A program made the position numbers and the translations under genes. A DNA stretch of 64,000 nt from Frondihabitans sp. PhB188 (GTDB taxonomy: Bacteria; Actinomycetota; Actinomycetes; Actinomycetales; Microbacteriaceae). The stretch is from positions 620,001 through 684,000 of the forward strand of contig NZ_RJUO01000002.1 of assembly GCF_003752365.1 (NCBI RefSeq), given 5' to 3'. Below are positions 32,506-40,755 of the stretch, in pieces; within the stretch, counting starts at the first letter, position 1; every line of letters begins with the position of its first letter. Under the pieces are notes generated by a model. The model was not told the DNA's origin. It ran no database searches and worked only from the letters and a program-made list of their open reading frames with translations.

Positions 32506-33497
32506 CGACGTCGACGCCGTCCTTCCTGCGGCTGACCGGCCGCGGCACGACCGCGCTCTTCGTGCTCTTCGCGGCAGTGCACACGGCCGTGACCGTCTAC
32601 GGGCTCCCCCAGAACCGGGTGCCGCTGCTCGCCCTGGGCGCTCTCGGGGCCGTCCTGGTCGCCGGCTACCTGGTCACGCTGCCTCACGAAGAGCCGTACC
32701 CGCTCCGGCTCACCGTCTGCGTGGTCGCGCTGACCACCCTCGCCTCGCTCAACGTGTGGAACCTCCCCGACCGCGGCTGGCCGGGGTGGGCGACCTGGAT
32801 GTGGGGCGCGGTCTCGTTCGTGATGTTCCTGCTGACGCTGCGCGGCCGCGCCGGCTGGGCGTGGTCGGGGTTCGCGATCATGGCCGGGATGACGGTCCTC
32901 TGGAGCGCCGTGGTCGGTCGGGGTGTCGCCGCGGGAGTCGGCTTCGTGATCCGGTCGGCAGCGCTGGTGCTCGTCGTCTGGCTGTTCTCGATCCTGCTCG
33001 GCCGGACGCGCGCGTCGATCCGCACCCTCCAGCGGTCGGAGCTCACGCGCCTGCGCTCGGAAGCGGCCGCCGCCGCCGCGCTCGAGGAGCAGAACACGCG
33101 CCTCGACCAGTTGCGCTCGCTCGCGACGCCGGCGCTCCAGCGGATCCTGACGGCCGAGCTCATCACCGAAGACGACCGCCGCGCGTTCACCCTCGCCGAG
33201 GCGGGACTCCGGGATCAGCTGCGAGCCAGCAACCTCGCGACGGCGCCGGTCACCGACGCGGCGAGCCGAGCCCGAGCCCGCGGGGTCGACGTGTCGCTGC
33301 TCGACGACCGTGCCGGCGCCGACGTGCCGCTCGAGGTGCGCGAGCGGATCGAGACGGCGCTCGTCGCCCAGCTCGACGCCGCCGAGAGCGGGCGCGTGGT
33401 CGCTCGGCTCCTGCCTGACGGGCGCGACGCCGTGGCGACGGTGCTCGCCACAGACGGCGTCGACACCACCCGGGTCTCGATCCCGCCGAGCTCCTGA
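32502..33497 (+). CDS. Degenerate kinase-like membrane partner protein
   Basis: A 331-aa protein translated from an ATG overlapping the kinase stop. Residues about 15-165 contain five or six membrane segments. A coiled coil follows (about 170-205, TRASIRTLQRSELTRLRSEAAAAAALEEQ in part). The C-terminal domain (about 205-331) has the layout of a DHp-plus-ATPase unit but no phospho-acceptor His, N box or glycine boxes: SLATPALQRIL, AGLRDQLRASNL, ARARGVDVSLLDD, VRERIETALVAQL. The same domain forms the C-terminal end of the fused kinase at 61815 (LRDEIRGRSLL, HRRRGALVQILDD). It probably forms a heterodimer with, or modulates, the kinase (inference). Confidence 0.75.
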   Translation: MTTSTPSFLRLTGRGTTALFVLFAAVHTAVTVYGLPQNRVPLLALGALGAVLVAGYLVTLPHEEPYPLRLTVCVVALTTLASLNVWNLPDRGWPGWATWMWGAVSFVMFLLTLRGRAGWAWSGFAIMAGMTVLWSAVVGRGVAAGVGFVIRSAALVLVVWLFSILLGRTRASIRTLQRSELTRLRSEAAAAAALEEQNTRLDQLRSLATPALQRILTAELITEDDRRAFTLAEAGLRDQLRASNLATAPVTDAASRARARGVDVSLLDDRAGADVPLEVRERIETALVAQLDAAESGRVVARLLPDGRDAVATVLATDGVDTTRVSIPPSS

Positions 33498-33532
33498 CGG
33501 GACGGCGCTACCCTCCGTTCACAGGTTCGCGG

Positions 33533-33538
33533 TAGCGT
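33533..33538 (+). promoter_or_regulatory. -10 box of the UMF1 transporter gene
   Basis: TAGCGT ends six bases before ATG 33545. The overlapping GGTAGCG (33531-33537) can pair with CGCTACC (33506-33512), so the promoter lies in a small inverted repeat. Confidence 0.45.
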
Positions 33539-33544
33539 CCAGTC

Positions 33545-34927
33545 ATGACCGAGGCGACGCTGGCCGACACCACTCCCATCCCCCGTCGCCGGATCGTCTC
33601 GTGGGCGCTCTGGGACTGCGGCTCCGCCGGCTTCAACACCATCGTCGTCACCTTCGTGTTCTCGACCTACCTGGCGTCGAACTCGTTCGTCGCGCCCGCC
33701 GTCGTCGCGGCCGCCGGAGACGACATGACCAACGCCGCCCTCGTGGCCGCGAAGGCCCACAACGCCTCGGTCGTCTCGACCGCCCTCACGATCGCGGGCC
33801 TCCTGATCGCCCTGCTCGCGCCGCTGCTCGGCCAGCGCTCCGACGGCACCGGCAAGCGGAAGCTCTGGCTCGGCATCAACACCGGCATCGTCATCGCGGC
33901 GATGCTCGGCATGTTCTTCGTGGCGCCGGGGCAGTCGTACCTGATCGTCGGCGCGATGCTCCTGGCCCTGGGCAGCGTGGTGATGGAGTTCGCCAACGTG
34001 AACTACAACGCGATGCTCGTGCAGGTCTCGACTCCGAAGAACGTCGGCCGAGTCTCGAGCTGGGGCTGGGGAGCCGGGTACTTCGGCGGCATCGTCCTGC
34101 TCGTGATCCTGCTCGTGCTCTTCATCCAGAGCTTCGGCGTCGACGGACACGCCGGCGTGCTCGGCCTCGACTCCTCGATCGCCGGCGGGGTGCTCAACGT
34201 CCGGTTCGCGATCGTCGCGTCGGCACTGTGGTTCGCACTCCTGGCGATCCCGCTGTTCGTGAACGTCCCCGAGATCCCCGCGACCGGGCCGACGACGGCG
34301 CGACTGAGCTTCCTCGCCTCGTACAAGCGGATCGGCCGCACGATCGCCCAGCTGTACCGCAAGAACCCGCAGGTGCTGCTCTTCCTCGGAGCGTCTGCCG
34401 TCTACCGCGACGGAATCGCGGCGGTCTTCACGTTCGGCGCGATCATCGCCTCGCAGGTGTTCGGCTTCACGCAGAGCGAGGTGCTCTACTTCGCCGTGGC
34501 GGCCAACCTGGTCGCCGGCACCGGCGCCTTCCTGGCCGGCCGCTACGACGACCGTCTCGGGCCGAAGCTCATCATCGTGGTGTGCCTCGCCGGTCTCGTC
34601 ATCGCGGCCGTCGCGATCCTGTTCGTCGGCGACGCCAAGGCGGGCTTCTGGGCGTGCGGGCTGTTCCTCTCGCTGTTCGTCGGTCCGGCCCAGTCGTCGA
34701 GCCGCTCCTTCCTCGCGCGGGTCACGCCTCCCGGCCGCGAGGGCGAGATCTTCGGCCTCTACGCGACGACCGGCCGCGCCGTGAGCTTCCTCGCGCCGCT
34801 CCTGTTCACCGTGTTCGTGGCGATCTCGGGCAACACCCGCTTCGGCGCCATCGGCATCGCGATCGTGCTGGCCGTGGGCCTGGCGATGATGGTGCGGGTC
34901 AACCCGAGGCAGAAGGCGATCGACTGA
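33545..34927 (+). CDS. UMF1/ATG22-like MFS transporter
   Basis: A 460-aa membrane protein with about 12 hydrophobic segments. The N-terminal SWALWDCGSAGFNTIVVTFVFSTYL is the typical start of the UMF1 family, and the MFS loop motif appears as GQRSDGTGKRKLW. Residues 60-75 hold an inserted outside loop typical of the family. The C-terminal half has GPAQSSSRSFLARVTPPGREGEIFGLY. Substrates of bacterial UMF1 proteins are not well defined, and amino acid or sugar efflux/uptake are possibilities. It appears monocistronic and is convergent with the DsbA-like gene seven bases away. Confidence 0.88.
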   Translation: MTEATLADTTPIPRRRIVSWALWDCGSAGFNTIVVTFVFSTYLASNSFVAPAVVAAAGDDMTNAALVAAKAHNASVVSTALTIAGLLIALLAPLLGQRSDGTGKRKLWLGINTGIVIAAMLGMFFVAPGQSYLIVGAMLLALGSVVMEFANVNYNAMLVQVSTPKNVGRVSSWGWGAGYFGGIVLLVILLVLFIQSFGVDGHAGVLGLDSSIAGGVLNVRFAIVASALWFALLAIPLFVNVPEIPATGPTTARLSFLASYKRIGRTIAQLYRKNPQVLLFLGASAVYRDGIAAVFTFGAIIASQVFGFTQSEVLYFAVAANLVAGTGAFLAGRYDDRLGPKLIIVVCLAGLVIAAVAILFVGDAKAGFWACGLFLSLFVGPAQSSSRSFLARVTPPGREGEIFGLYATTGRAVSFLAPLLFTVFVAISGNTRFGAIGIAIVLAVGLAMMVRVNPRQKAID

Positions 34928-34933
34928 CGAGGG

Positions 34934-35788
34934 CTACTCGGCGGCCGCGCGGGTGGCGGTCGCCGAGGCGACGGCGGCTCTGAAGGTCTGAGCCCCGGCC
35001 TCCCACTGTCGGCCGTCGATGATCACCGTGGGCGTACCGCGGAACTCGGCGACGTCGCTCCCCGCCGTGGCGTTGTCGGCGACCCGCTTCGTGACGGCGG
35101 CGACCGTGGGGGCGAACCGCTGGTCTCGCACGCACTCCGCGACGGCGGCGGGATTCTTCAGGCCTCGCGTGCCGGAGATCTGGGAGACCAGCTGCTCGTT
35201 CGTCAGGCCGGCGGTGTTCTCGGCGGGCTGGTCGGCGAGCAGCTTCGCGTTCACGGCGAAGAACGAGTCGGGGGCCAGATCGGCTGCGCACAGGGCGGCG
35301 GCCGTCGCCCGTGTCGAGTACTTCGACCCCTGGCTGAGGCGATCGAGGATCGCGATCGGGTGGTACTCGACCACCGCGGCGCCCGACTTCACCAGGCCCT
35401 CGATGTAGTCGCCGTTCTCGGCCTCGAATGCACCGCAGTTGGGGCAGAGGTAGTCGATGTAGACGCGGATCGTGACGGCGTCGGCGTCGTGAGCCGCGGG
35501 CGGGGTGGCCTCGGCACCCGGCTGCAGGGCCACGCTGCGCTCCGCCACGAAGCCCTCGCCGATGCGGACGCCGTCGCCGGCGAGGTTGCGGGGGCCCGGG
35601 CCCGGCGGCGTGATGCCAGAGACGACCACCAGAGCGACGACGGCCAGCACGGCGATCACGCCGGCGACGATGCCCGACCGGATGGCGAGAGCGCGGCGGG
35701 CGGCGCTGCGCCTCTGGGCCGCCATGGCCTGCCTCGCGCGTTCTCGGGCGGCGCGGCGGCGGTCGTTCTTCGTTTCGGGGGCGGGCAT
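34934..35788 (-). CDS. Membrane-anchored DsbA-like thioredoxin-fold protein
   Basis: A 284-aa type II membrane protein. A charged N terminus (KNDRRRAARERARQ) precedes one membrane segment (about 40-62). An outside domain of the thioredoxin_4/DsbA type follows, with the active site YIDYLCPNCGAFE, a long helical insert and a cis-Pro region FRGTPTVIIDG. It should catalyse disulfide formation or reduction in exported proteins. Start ATG 35788 is chosen because AGGAG lies six bases upstream; an upstream in-frame ATG at 35845 adds an unlikely leader. A -10 box TATGAT (complement of 35823-35828) lies ahead. Confidence 0.88.
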   Translation of the reverse strand: MPAPETKNDRRRAARERARQAMAAQRRSAARRALAIRSGIVAGVIAVLAVVALVVVSGITPPGPGPRNLAGDGVRIGEGFVAERSVALQPGAEATPPAAHDADAVTIRVYIDYLCPNCGAFEAENGDYIEGLVKSGAAVVEYHPIAILDRLSQGSKYSTRATAAALCAADLAPDSFFAVNAKLLADQPAENTAGLTNEQLVSQISGTRGLKNPAAVAECVRDQRFAPTVAAVTKRVADNATAGSDVAEFRGTPTVIIDGRQWEAGAQTFRAAVASATATRAAAE

Positions 35789-35851
35789 GCGGACTCCTGA
35801 CGATCGGGACAAGTCGTCGGCAATCATACGATATTTCACATCCATAGACCA

Positions 35852-35903
35852 GGGCGCAGGAACTTCCTGACGGGGGTGGGCAGCGCCGGCAGTTCCTGCG
35901 CCC
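35852..35903. repeat. Inverted pair of the 14-bp interspersed motif
   Basis: GGGCGCAGGAAC (35852-35863) and GTTCCTGCGCCC (35892-35903) are perfect reverse complements, 12 bp with a 28-base loop. Each is a copy of the interspersed motif. The pair lies between the beta-glucosidase stop and the DsbA-like promoter and could fold as a hairpin in either transcript. Confidence 0.65.
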
Positions 35904-35908
35904 GCGGT

Positions 35909-37090
35909 CTAGGCCGCCGTCAGCCCGTTGGCCTTCGCCACCGAGCCGTACCAGCGCGCACTCGGCTTGGGGGTCCGCTCGAACGTCTGCTTGTCCCACG
36001 CGATGAGGCCGAACGTGGGGCGGAAGCCGGAGGCCCACTCGTAGTTGTCGAGGGCGCTCCAGTGCTGGTAGCCGAGCACGTCGACGCCGTCGTCGATTGC
36101 GGCGTGGATGTGCTCGAGCGCGCCCTGCGTGTAGGCGATGCGGCGGGTGTCGTCGGCGGTCGCGATGCCGTTCTCGGTGACCATGACCGGCACGTGGTCG
36201 CTGAGCTCCCACGCACTTCGGATGCCCTCGGCGGCGGCCGGCGGGTAGAACTCCCAGCCGGTGAGGGTGGTCTCGAGCCCGTCGGCGACAGGGCGCGGGC
36301 CCTCCGGCCCGATGAAGGTCTGCGTGTACGCCTGGACGCCGACGAAGTCGTTGCCGCGCGCGGCCTCGAGGTACCAGTCGTCGCGCGGGTGGCCGTACTC
36401 GCGGAGCTTCTCGGCGGCGCCCGGCTCGTCGACGGCCTTGAACGCCTGGGTGGCGACGGTCCAGCCCGTTCGGAGCCCCGCGACCTGCGAGAGCACCTCG
36501 CGCGACCGGTCGTGCGAGGCGAGGAGGGCGTCGGCGACCTGGAGATCGGGGTTCGGCAGGCCGTAGGCCACGAGGTTCGAGGCGTCTTCGCCGCCGGCGA
36601 GCATGGCGGCGATGTTCGGCTCGTTGATCGTGCAGACGTAGCGGACGCCCTCTGCGACGACCGGGAGGGCCGCCTCGGTGTAGCGGGCGAAGAGGTCGGC
36701 GGCGTCGGACGCGCGCCAGAAGCCGTCGCGCTCGAACCAGCGCGGCACCGTGAAGTGCATGAGCGTGACGATCGGCTCGACGCCGAACTCGTGGCAGGCA
36801 TCGACCATGCGGCGGTAGTGGTCGAGCTCGGCGCGCGAGACGTAGCCGCGCTCGGGCTCGATGCGAGACCACTCGATGCTGAACCGGTAGCTGTTGAGGC
36901 CGAGCCCGGCCAGCGTCTCGATGTCGTCGCGGAAGCGGTGGTAGCTGTCGGCCGCGTCGCCCGAGGGCTCGACGATGCTCGTGCCCGGAGTGTGCTCGTG
37001 CACCCACCAGTTGCTGTTCACGTTGTTGCCCTCGATCTGGTGGGCGGCGGTGGCCGCGCCCCAGAGGAAGCCGTCGGGGAAGGTGAGCAC
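35909..37090 (-). CDS. GH1 beta-glucosidase
   Basis: A 393-aa glycoside hydrolase family 1 enzyme, slightly shorter than the usual 440-480. Diagnostic elements: FPDGFLWGAATAAHQIEGNN at the start, RFSIEWSRIEPERG, acid/base Glu in VCTINEPNIA, nucleophile Glu in VMVTENGIA, and HWSALDNYEW near the C terminus. It hydrolyses beta-glucosides or cello-oligosaccharides in the cytosol (no signal peptide). GTG 37090 is chosen because AAGGAG lies five bases upstream and the family N terminus starts there. It is the last gene of the uptake operon, 29 bases after the ATPase gene, which points to import followed by intracellular cleavage. Confidence 0.93.
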   Translation of the reverse strand: MLTFPDGFLWGAATAAHQIEGNNVNSNWWVHEHTPGTSIVEPSGDAADSYHRFRDDIETLAGLGLNSYRFSIEWSRIEPERGYVSRAELDHYRRMVDACHEFGVEPIVTLMHFTVPRWFERDGFWRASDAADLFARYTEAALPVVAEGVRYVCTINEPNIAAMLAGGEDASNLVAYGLPNPDLQVADALLASHDRSREVLSQVAGLRTGWTVATQAFKAVDEPGAAEKLREYGHPRDDWYLEAARGNDFVGVQAYTQTFIGPEGPRPVADGLETTLTGWEFYPPAAAEGIRSAWELSDHVPVMVTENGIATADDTRRIAYTQGALEHIHAAIDDGVDVLGYQHWSALDNYEWASGFRPTFGLIAWDKQTFERTPKPSARWYGSVAKANGLTAA

Positions 37091-37119
37091 GGTGGCTCCT
37101 TTCGGTGGAGTGTCGGAGG

Positions 37120-38829
37120 TCAGCGGCGCGTGCGCTGCGGGTTCGGCACGGCTTCGAGCAGTGCGACGGTGTAGTCGTCGGTCGGCCGCTGCAGCACCTC
37201 GGCCGTCTCGCCGCGCTCGACCACGGCGCCGTCGTGCAGCACCATGATGTTGCCGGTGATGAGCCGCGCCGAGAGCAGGTCGTGCGTGATGTAGAGCAGG
37301 CTCACGCCCCACTTCTCCCTCAGGTCCTCGAGCAGCGCGAGCACGCCGGCTCGGAGCGACACGTCGAGCATCGACACCGGCTCGTCGGCGATGATCACCT
37401 GCGGGTCGCAGGCGAGCGCCCGGGCGATGACGACGCGCTGGCGCTGCCCGCCGGACAGCTCGTGCGGCAGCTTGGCGGCGAACTGCTCGACCGGCGCGAG
37501 GCCGACCGTCTCGAGCAGCTCGAGCACTCGCTGACGGGCGTCGCGGCCCTTCAGCCCGGTGAAGTTCACCACGGGCCGGGTCAGCGTGTACTCGACGGTG
37601 TGCAGCGGGTTGAGCGCGGCGTACGGGTCTTGGAAGACCATCTGCACGTTGCGGTGCAGGTCGCGGAGCTGGCCGCGCCGGAGCTTCGCGACGTCGAGGC
37701 CGCCGAAGCGGATCGACCCCTCGCTCGGCTTCTCGACACCGGTGATCATCTTCGCGATCGTCGACTTGCCCGAGCCGGACTGACCGACGAGAGCGAGGGA
37801 CTGCCCGGGCTCGAGCGTGAACGACACGTCGCGGACGGCGCGGACCGGCTGCTCGCCGCGTCGGGGCGGCGGGTAGGTCTTCGAGACGTGCTCGACGACG
37901 ATCGACTCCTGCGCCGTGCTGATCGAGCGGGTCACGACGGTCGGCGCGTGCTCGGGCGAGGCCACGGCGCTCCGGGAGGCCCCGGCCTGGCGTCGGATCG
38001 CGCGGTCCTCGAAGCCGGGCAGCGAGACGACCTCGGCGCGCGGGTCGGCGTAGTGGCTCAGCAGCATCCGGGTGTAGTCGGCGGTCGGCGCGTTCAGGAT
38101 CTCGGACGACGGGCCGTCCTCGACGATGACGCCCTCATGCATGACCAGCACGCGTTCCGTCGCCTCGAGCACGATTCCGAGGTCGTGGCTGATCAGCACT
38201 GCGGTGAAGCCCTCGCTGGCCTGCAGGTCGCGGATCGTGTTCATCACGGCGTGCTGCACGAGCACGTCGAGCGCGGTCGTCGGCTCGTCGAACACCATCA
38301 GCTGCGGCTCGAGCGACAGGGCGAGCGCGATCGAGACGCGCTGGCGCATGCCGCCCGACAGCTCGCCCGGGAAGCGGTCGAGGGTCGCGGCCGGCAGCTC
38401 GACCTTGCCGATCAGCTCGCGCGCCCGCTCCTCGCGACGCTCGCGCGACACGTGGCCGTGCGCCGTGAAGACGTCGAAGAAGTGGTTGCGGATGGTGCGC
38501 ACCGGGTTGAGCGCGTTCATGCCCGACTGCAGCACCATGGCGAAGCCGCCCTGGCGCTGCTCGCGCAGGTGCTCCGCGTCGATCGAGGCGATGTCGGTGC
38601 CGTCGAACAGGATCGTCCCGTGGCTGATGCGGGCCGGCGGCTTGGAGAGGCGGGTCAGGGCGAAGCCGAGGGTCGACTTGCCGGATCCGGACTCGCCGAC
38701 GAGCCCGACGAACTCGCCGCGACGGAGCTCGAATGAGACGTTCTCGACCGCGAAGGTCGGGTCGGCCCCGTCGGGCTCGTAGACGACGCTGAGGTCTTCT
38801 ACCGTGAGGAGAATGTCGTCGGAGCTCAT
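37120..38829 (-). CDS. Double ATP-binding subunit of an Opp/Dpp-type ABC importer
   Basis: A 569-aa protein with two complete nucleotide-binding domains (OppD-like then OppF-like). Domain 1 has Walker A GESGSGKSTLG, signature LSGGMRQRVSIALAL and Walker B DEPTTALD. Domain 2 has GQSGSGKSTIAK, LSGGQRQRVVIARAL and ADEPVSMLD. Each is followed by the Opp-type C-terminal extension, with an unstructured linker between the halves. It powers the two permeases upstream in the operon. Its ATG overlaps the permease stop (ATGA, 38826-38829). Confidence 0.95.
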   Translation of the reverse strand: MSSDDILLTVEDLSVVYEPDGADPTFAVENVSFELRRGEFVGLVGESGSGKSTLGFALTRLSKPPARISHGTILFDGTDIASIDAEHLREQRQGGFAMVLQSGMNALNPVRTIRNHFFDVFTAHGHVSRERREERARELIGKVELPAATLDRFPGELSGGMRQRVSIALALSLEPQLMVFDEPTTALDVLVQHAVMNTIRDLQASEGFTAVLISHDLGIVLEATERVLVMHEGVIVEDGPSSEILNAPTADYTRMLLSHYADPRAEVVSLPGFEDRAIRRQAGASRSAVASPEHAPTVVTRSISTAQESIVVEHVSKTYPPPRRGEQPVRAVRDVSFTLEPGQSLALVGQSGSGKSTIAKMITGVEKPSEGSIRFGGLDVAKLRRGQLRDLHRNVQMVFQDPYAALNPLHTVEYTLTRPVVNFTGLKGRDARQRVLELLETVGLAPVEQFAAKLPHELSGGQRQRVVIARALACDPQVIIADEPVSMLDVSLRAGVLALLEDLREKWGVSLLYITHDLLSARLITGNIMVLHDGAVVERGETAEVLQRPTDDYTVALLEAVPNPQRTRR

Positions 38830-39764
38830 TTGCGGACCTTCCGTCGTTCGCGGAGTCTCGGGTTGCTGAGACCGTCGACGCCGAAGTTGATGAGGGTGAG
38901 GCTCGTCGCGAGCAGGGCGATGCAGAGGCCCGGCGCGAAGAGCAGCGCCCACTGGCCGGTGAGCAGCGCGTTGGAGTTCTGAGCCCAGAAGAGCATGGTG
39001 CCCCAGCTGACCGTCGACGGGTCGCCGAGCCCGAGGAACTCCAGGCCCGCCTCGGCGAGGATCGCGCTCGTGGCCGCTCCGAAGAAGTTGCCCACGATCA
39101 GCGAGGTCATGTTCGGCAGGATCTCGCGGAAGACGATCCGAGCCGGCCGTTCGCCGCTGAACACCGCGGCGGTCACGAAGTCGCGCCCGCGGAGCGACTG
39201 CGTCTGGCTGCGCAGCACTCGCGCGCCCCAGGCCCAGCCGGTGATCACGACCACCAGGATGATCATCCCGATGCCGCCGTTCTGCAGGTACGCCGCGATC
39301 ACGATCATCAGCGGCAGGCCCGGCACGACGAGGAAGAGGTTCACCACGAAGTTGATCACGTCGCCCACCCAGCCGCGGACGTAGCCCCAGCTGAGGCCGA
39401 TCAGCACGGCGACCAGCGTGGAGAGGAGGCCCGCCACGAAGCCGACGAACACGCTGATGCGCGCGCCCTGGATGAGCTGGCTCAGGACGTCCTCGCCGGC
39501 GGCCGTCGTGCCCAGCCAGTGCCCGGCGGAGGCGTCCTGACTGCGAGCGAACTCGGTCGACGAGGGATCGTACGGAGCGAGCAGGGGCGCGAAGATCGCC
39601 GCCAGCACGAAGAGGAGGAGGATCACCACGCCGATGCGCGCCTTGGTGTTCGACCAGACGGTGGCCGCCACGCGGGCGAGGACCTGGAGGGGGGAGGCGG
39701 CCGCGGCGACGGAGGTGTCGGGCGGGGGTGCCGGAGTTCCTGCGGTGATAGGGGTCGTCGTCAT
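38826..39764 (-). CDS. ABC importer permease, DppC/OppC type
   Basis: A 312-aa permease with an N-terminal Pro/Ala-rich cytosolic tail, one N-terminal membrane segment, an extracytosolic loop (APYDPSSTEFARSQDASAGH), and five more segments in the BPD_transp_1 domain. The EAA-like loop is GRDFVTAAVFSGERPARIVFREILPN. It forms the channel with the DppB-type partner encoded just upstream. Its start lies 10 bases after the partner's stop, and its stop overlaps the ATPase start. Confidence 0.93.
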   Translation of the reverse strand: MTTTPITAGTPAPPPDTSVAAAASPLQVLARVAATVWSNTKARIGVVILLLFVLAAIFAPLLAPYDPSSTEFARSQDASAGHWLGTTAAGEDVLSQLIQGARISVFVGFVAGLLSTLVAVLIGLSWGYVRGWVGDVINFVVNLFLVVPGLPLMIVIAAYLQNGGIGMIILVVVITGWAWGARVLRSQTQSLRGRDFVTAAVFSGERPARIVFREILPNMTSLIVGNFFGAATSAILAEAGLEFLGLGDPSTVSWGTMLFWAQNSNALLTGQWALLFAPGLCIALLATSLTLINFGVDGLSNPRLRERRKVRK

Positions 39765-39774
39765 CGTTCGGCCC

Positions 39775-40755
39775 TCACTTTCTCGTTCGCGGGTCGAGGA
39801 CGCCGTACAGGATGTCGACGATGAAGTTGGCGAGGAGCACGCTGACGGTGATCATCAGGAAGAGCGCCTGCATGAGCGGGTAGTCCTGGTTGGTGACGGC
39901 CTTGAGCAGCAGGTAGCCGATGCCGGGGTAGCCGAACACCGTCTCGACCAGCACGGAGCCGCCGACCACGCCGCCGAGCGCCAGGCCGAAGCTGGTGAGG
40001 TTCGGGAGGATCGCGTTGCGCGCCGCGTACCGGATGGCCACGGTGTGCGGCTTGAGACCGTTCGCCTCGGCGAAGGTGACGTAGTCGTCGCCGAGCGTCG
40101 AGATCATGGTGTTGCGCATGCCGAGGATCCAGCCGCCGAGCGAGGTGATCAGGATCGTCACCGCCGGAAGCACCGCGTGGTTCAGGGCCGACCCGATGAA
40201 CGCCCCCGAGAAGCCGGGCACGTTGGTGACGCCGTAGGCGCCCGACGTCGGGAAGATCTTGAACACGTAGCCGAGGAAGAACAGCAGGAGGAGCGCCGTC
40301 CAGAAGTACGGGAAGGCGCTCGCGAACGATCCGCCGAGGGTCGGCAGCGCGTCGAGCCAGGTGCCGCGCTTCCACGCCGCAAGCACGCCGAGCAGGGTGC
40401 CGAGCACGAATGCCACGATCGTGACGAACCCGACCAGAATCAGGGTGTACGGCAGCGCCTGGCCGACGAGGTCGGCGACGGGCTGCGGGTAGAACGTGTA
40501 GCTCACGCCGAAGTCCAGCGTCAGGACCTGCTTGAGGTACTGGCCGTACTGCGACAGCAGGTTGCCGTCGGGCACGCCGAGCTGGATCTCGATGGCCTTG
40601 CGCGTGGCGGCGGTGACCGGGCCGTTCTGCGAGAGCTTCGCGATCGCGGCGTCGGTGGGCGAGCCGGGCATGAGCCGCGGCAGGAAGAAGTTCAGCGTGA
40701 TGGCGGCCCAGAGGGTCAGGATCAGCAGGCCGACCTTGCGGAGTGCGTATGTCAC
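39775..40755 (-). CDS. ABC importer permease, DppB/OppB type
   Basis: A 326-aa permease with the usual first segment (ALRKVGLLILTLWAAITLNF), the outside loop after PRLMPGSPTDAAI, and the BPD_transp_1 core. The EAA-like loop is DDYVTFAEANGLKPHTVAIRYAARNAILPN. GTG 40755 overlaps the stop of the binding-protein gene by GTGA, and GGAGG lies seven bases upstream. Confidence 0.93.
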   Translation of the reverse strand: MTYALRKVGLLILTLWAAITLNFFLPRLMPGSPTDAAIAKLSQNGPVTAATRKAIEIQLGVPDGNLLSQYGQYLKQVLTLDFGVSYTFYPQPVADLVGQALPYTLILVGFVTIVAFVLGTLLGVLAAWKRGTWLDALPTLGGSFASAFPYFWTALLLLFFLGYVFKIFPTSGAYGVTNVPGFSGAFIGSALNHAVLPAVTILITSLGGWILGMRNTMISTLGDDYVTFAEANGLKPHTVAIRYAARNAILPNLTSFGLALGGVVGGSVLVETVFGYPGIGYLLLKAVTNQDYPLMQALFLMITVSVLLANFIVDILYGVLDPRTRK

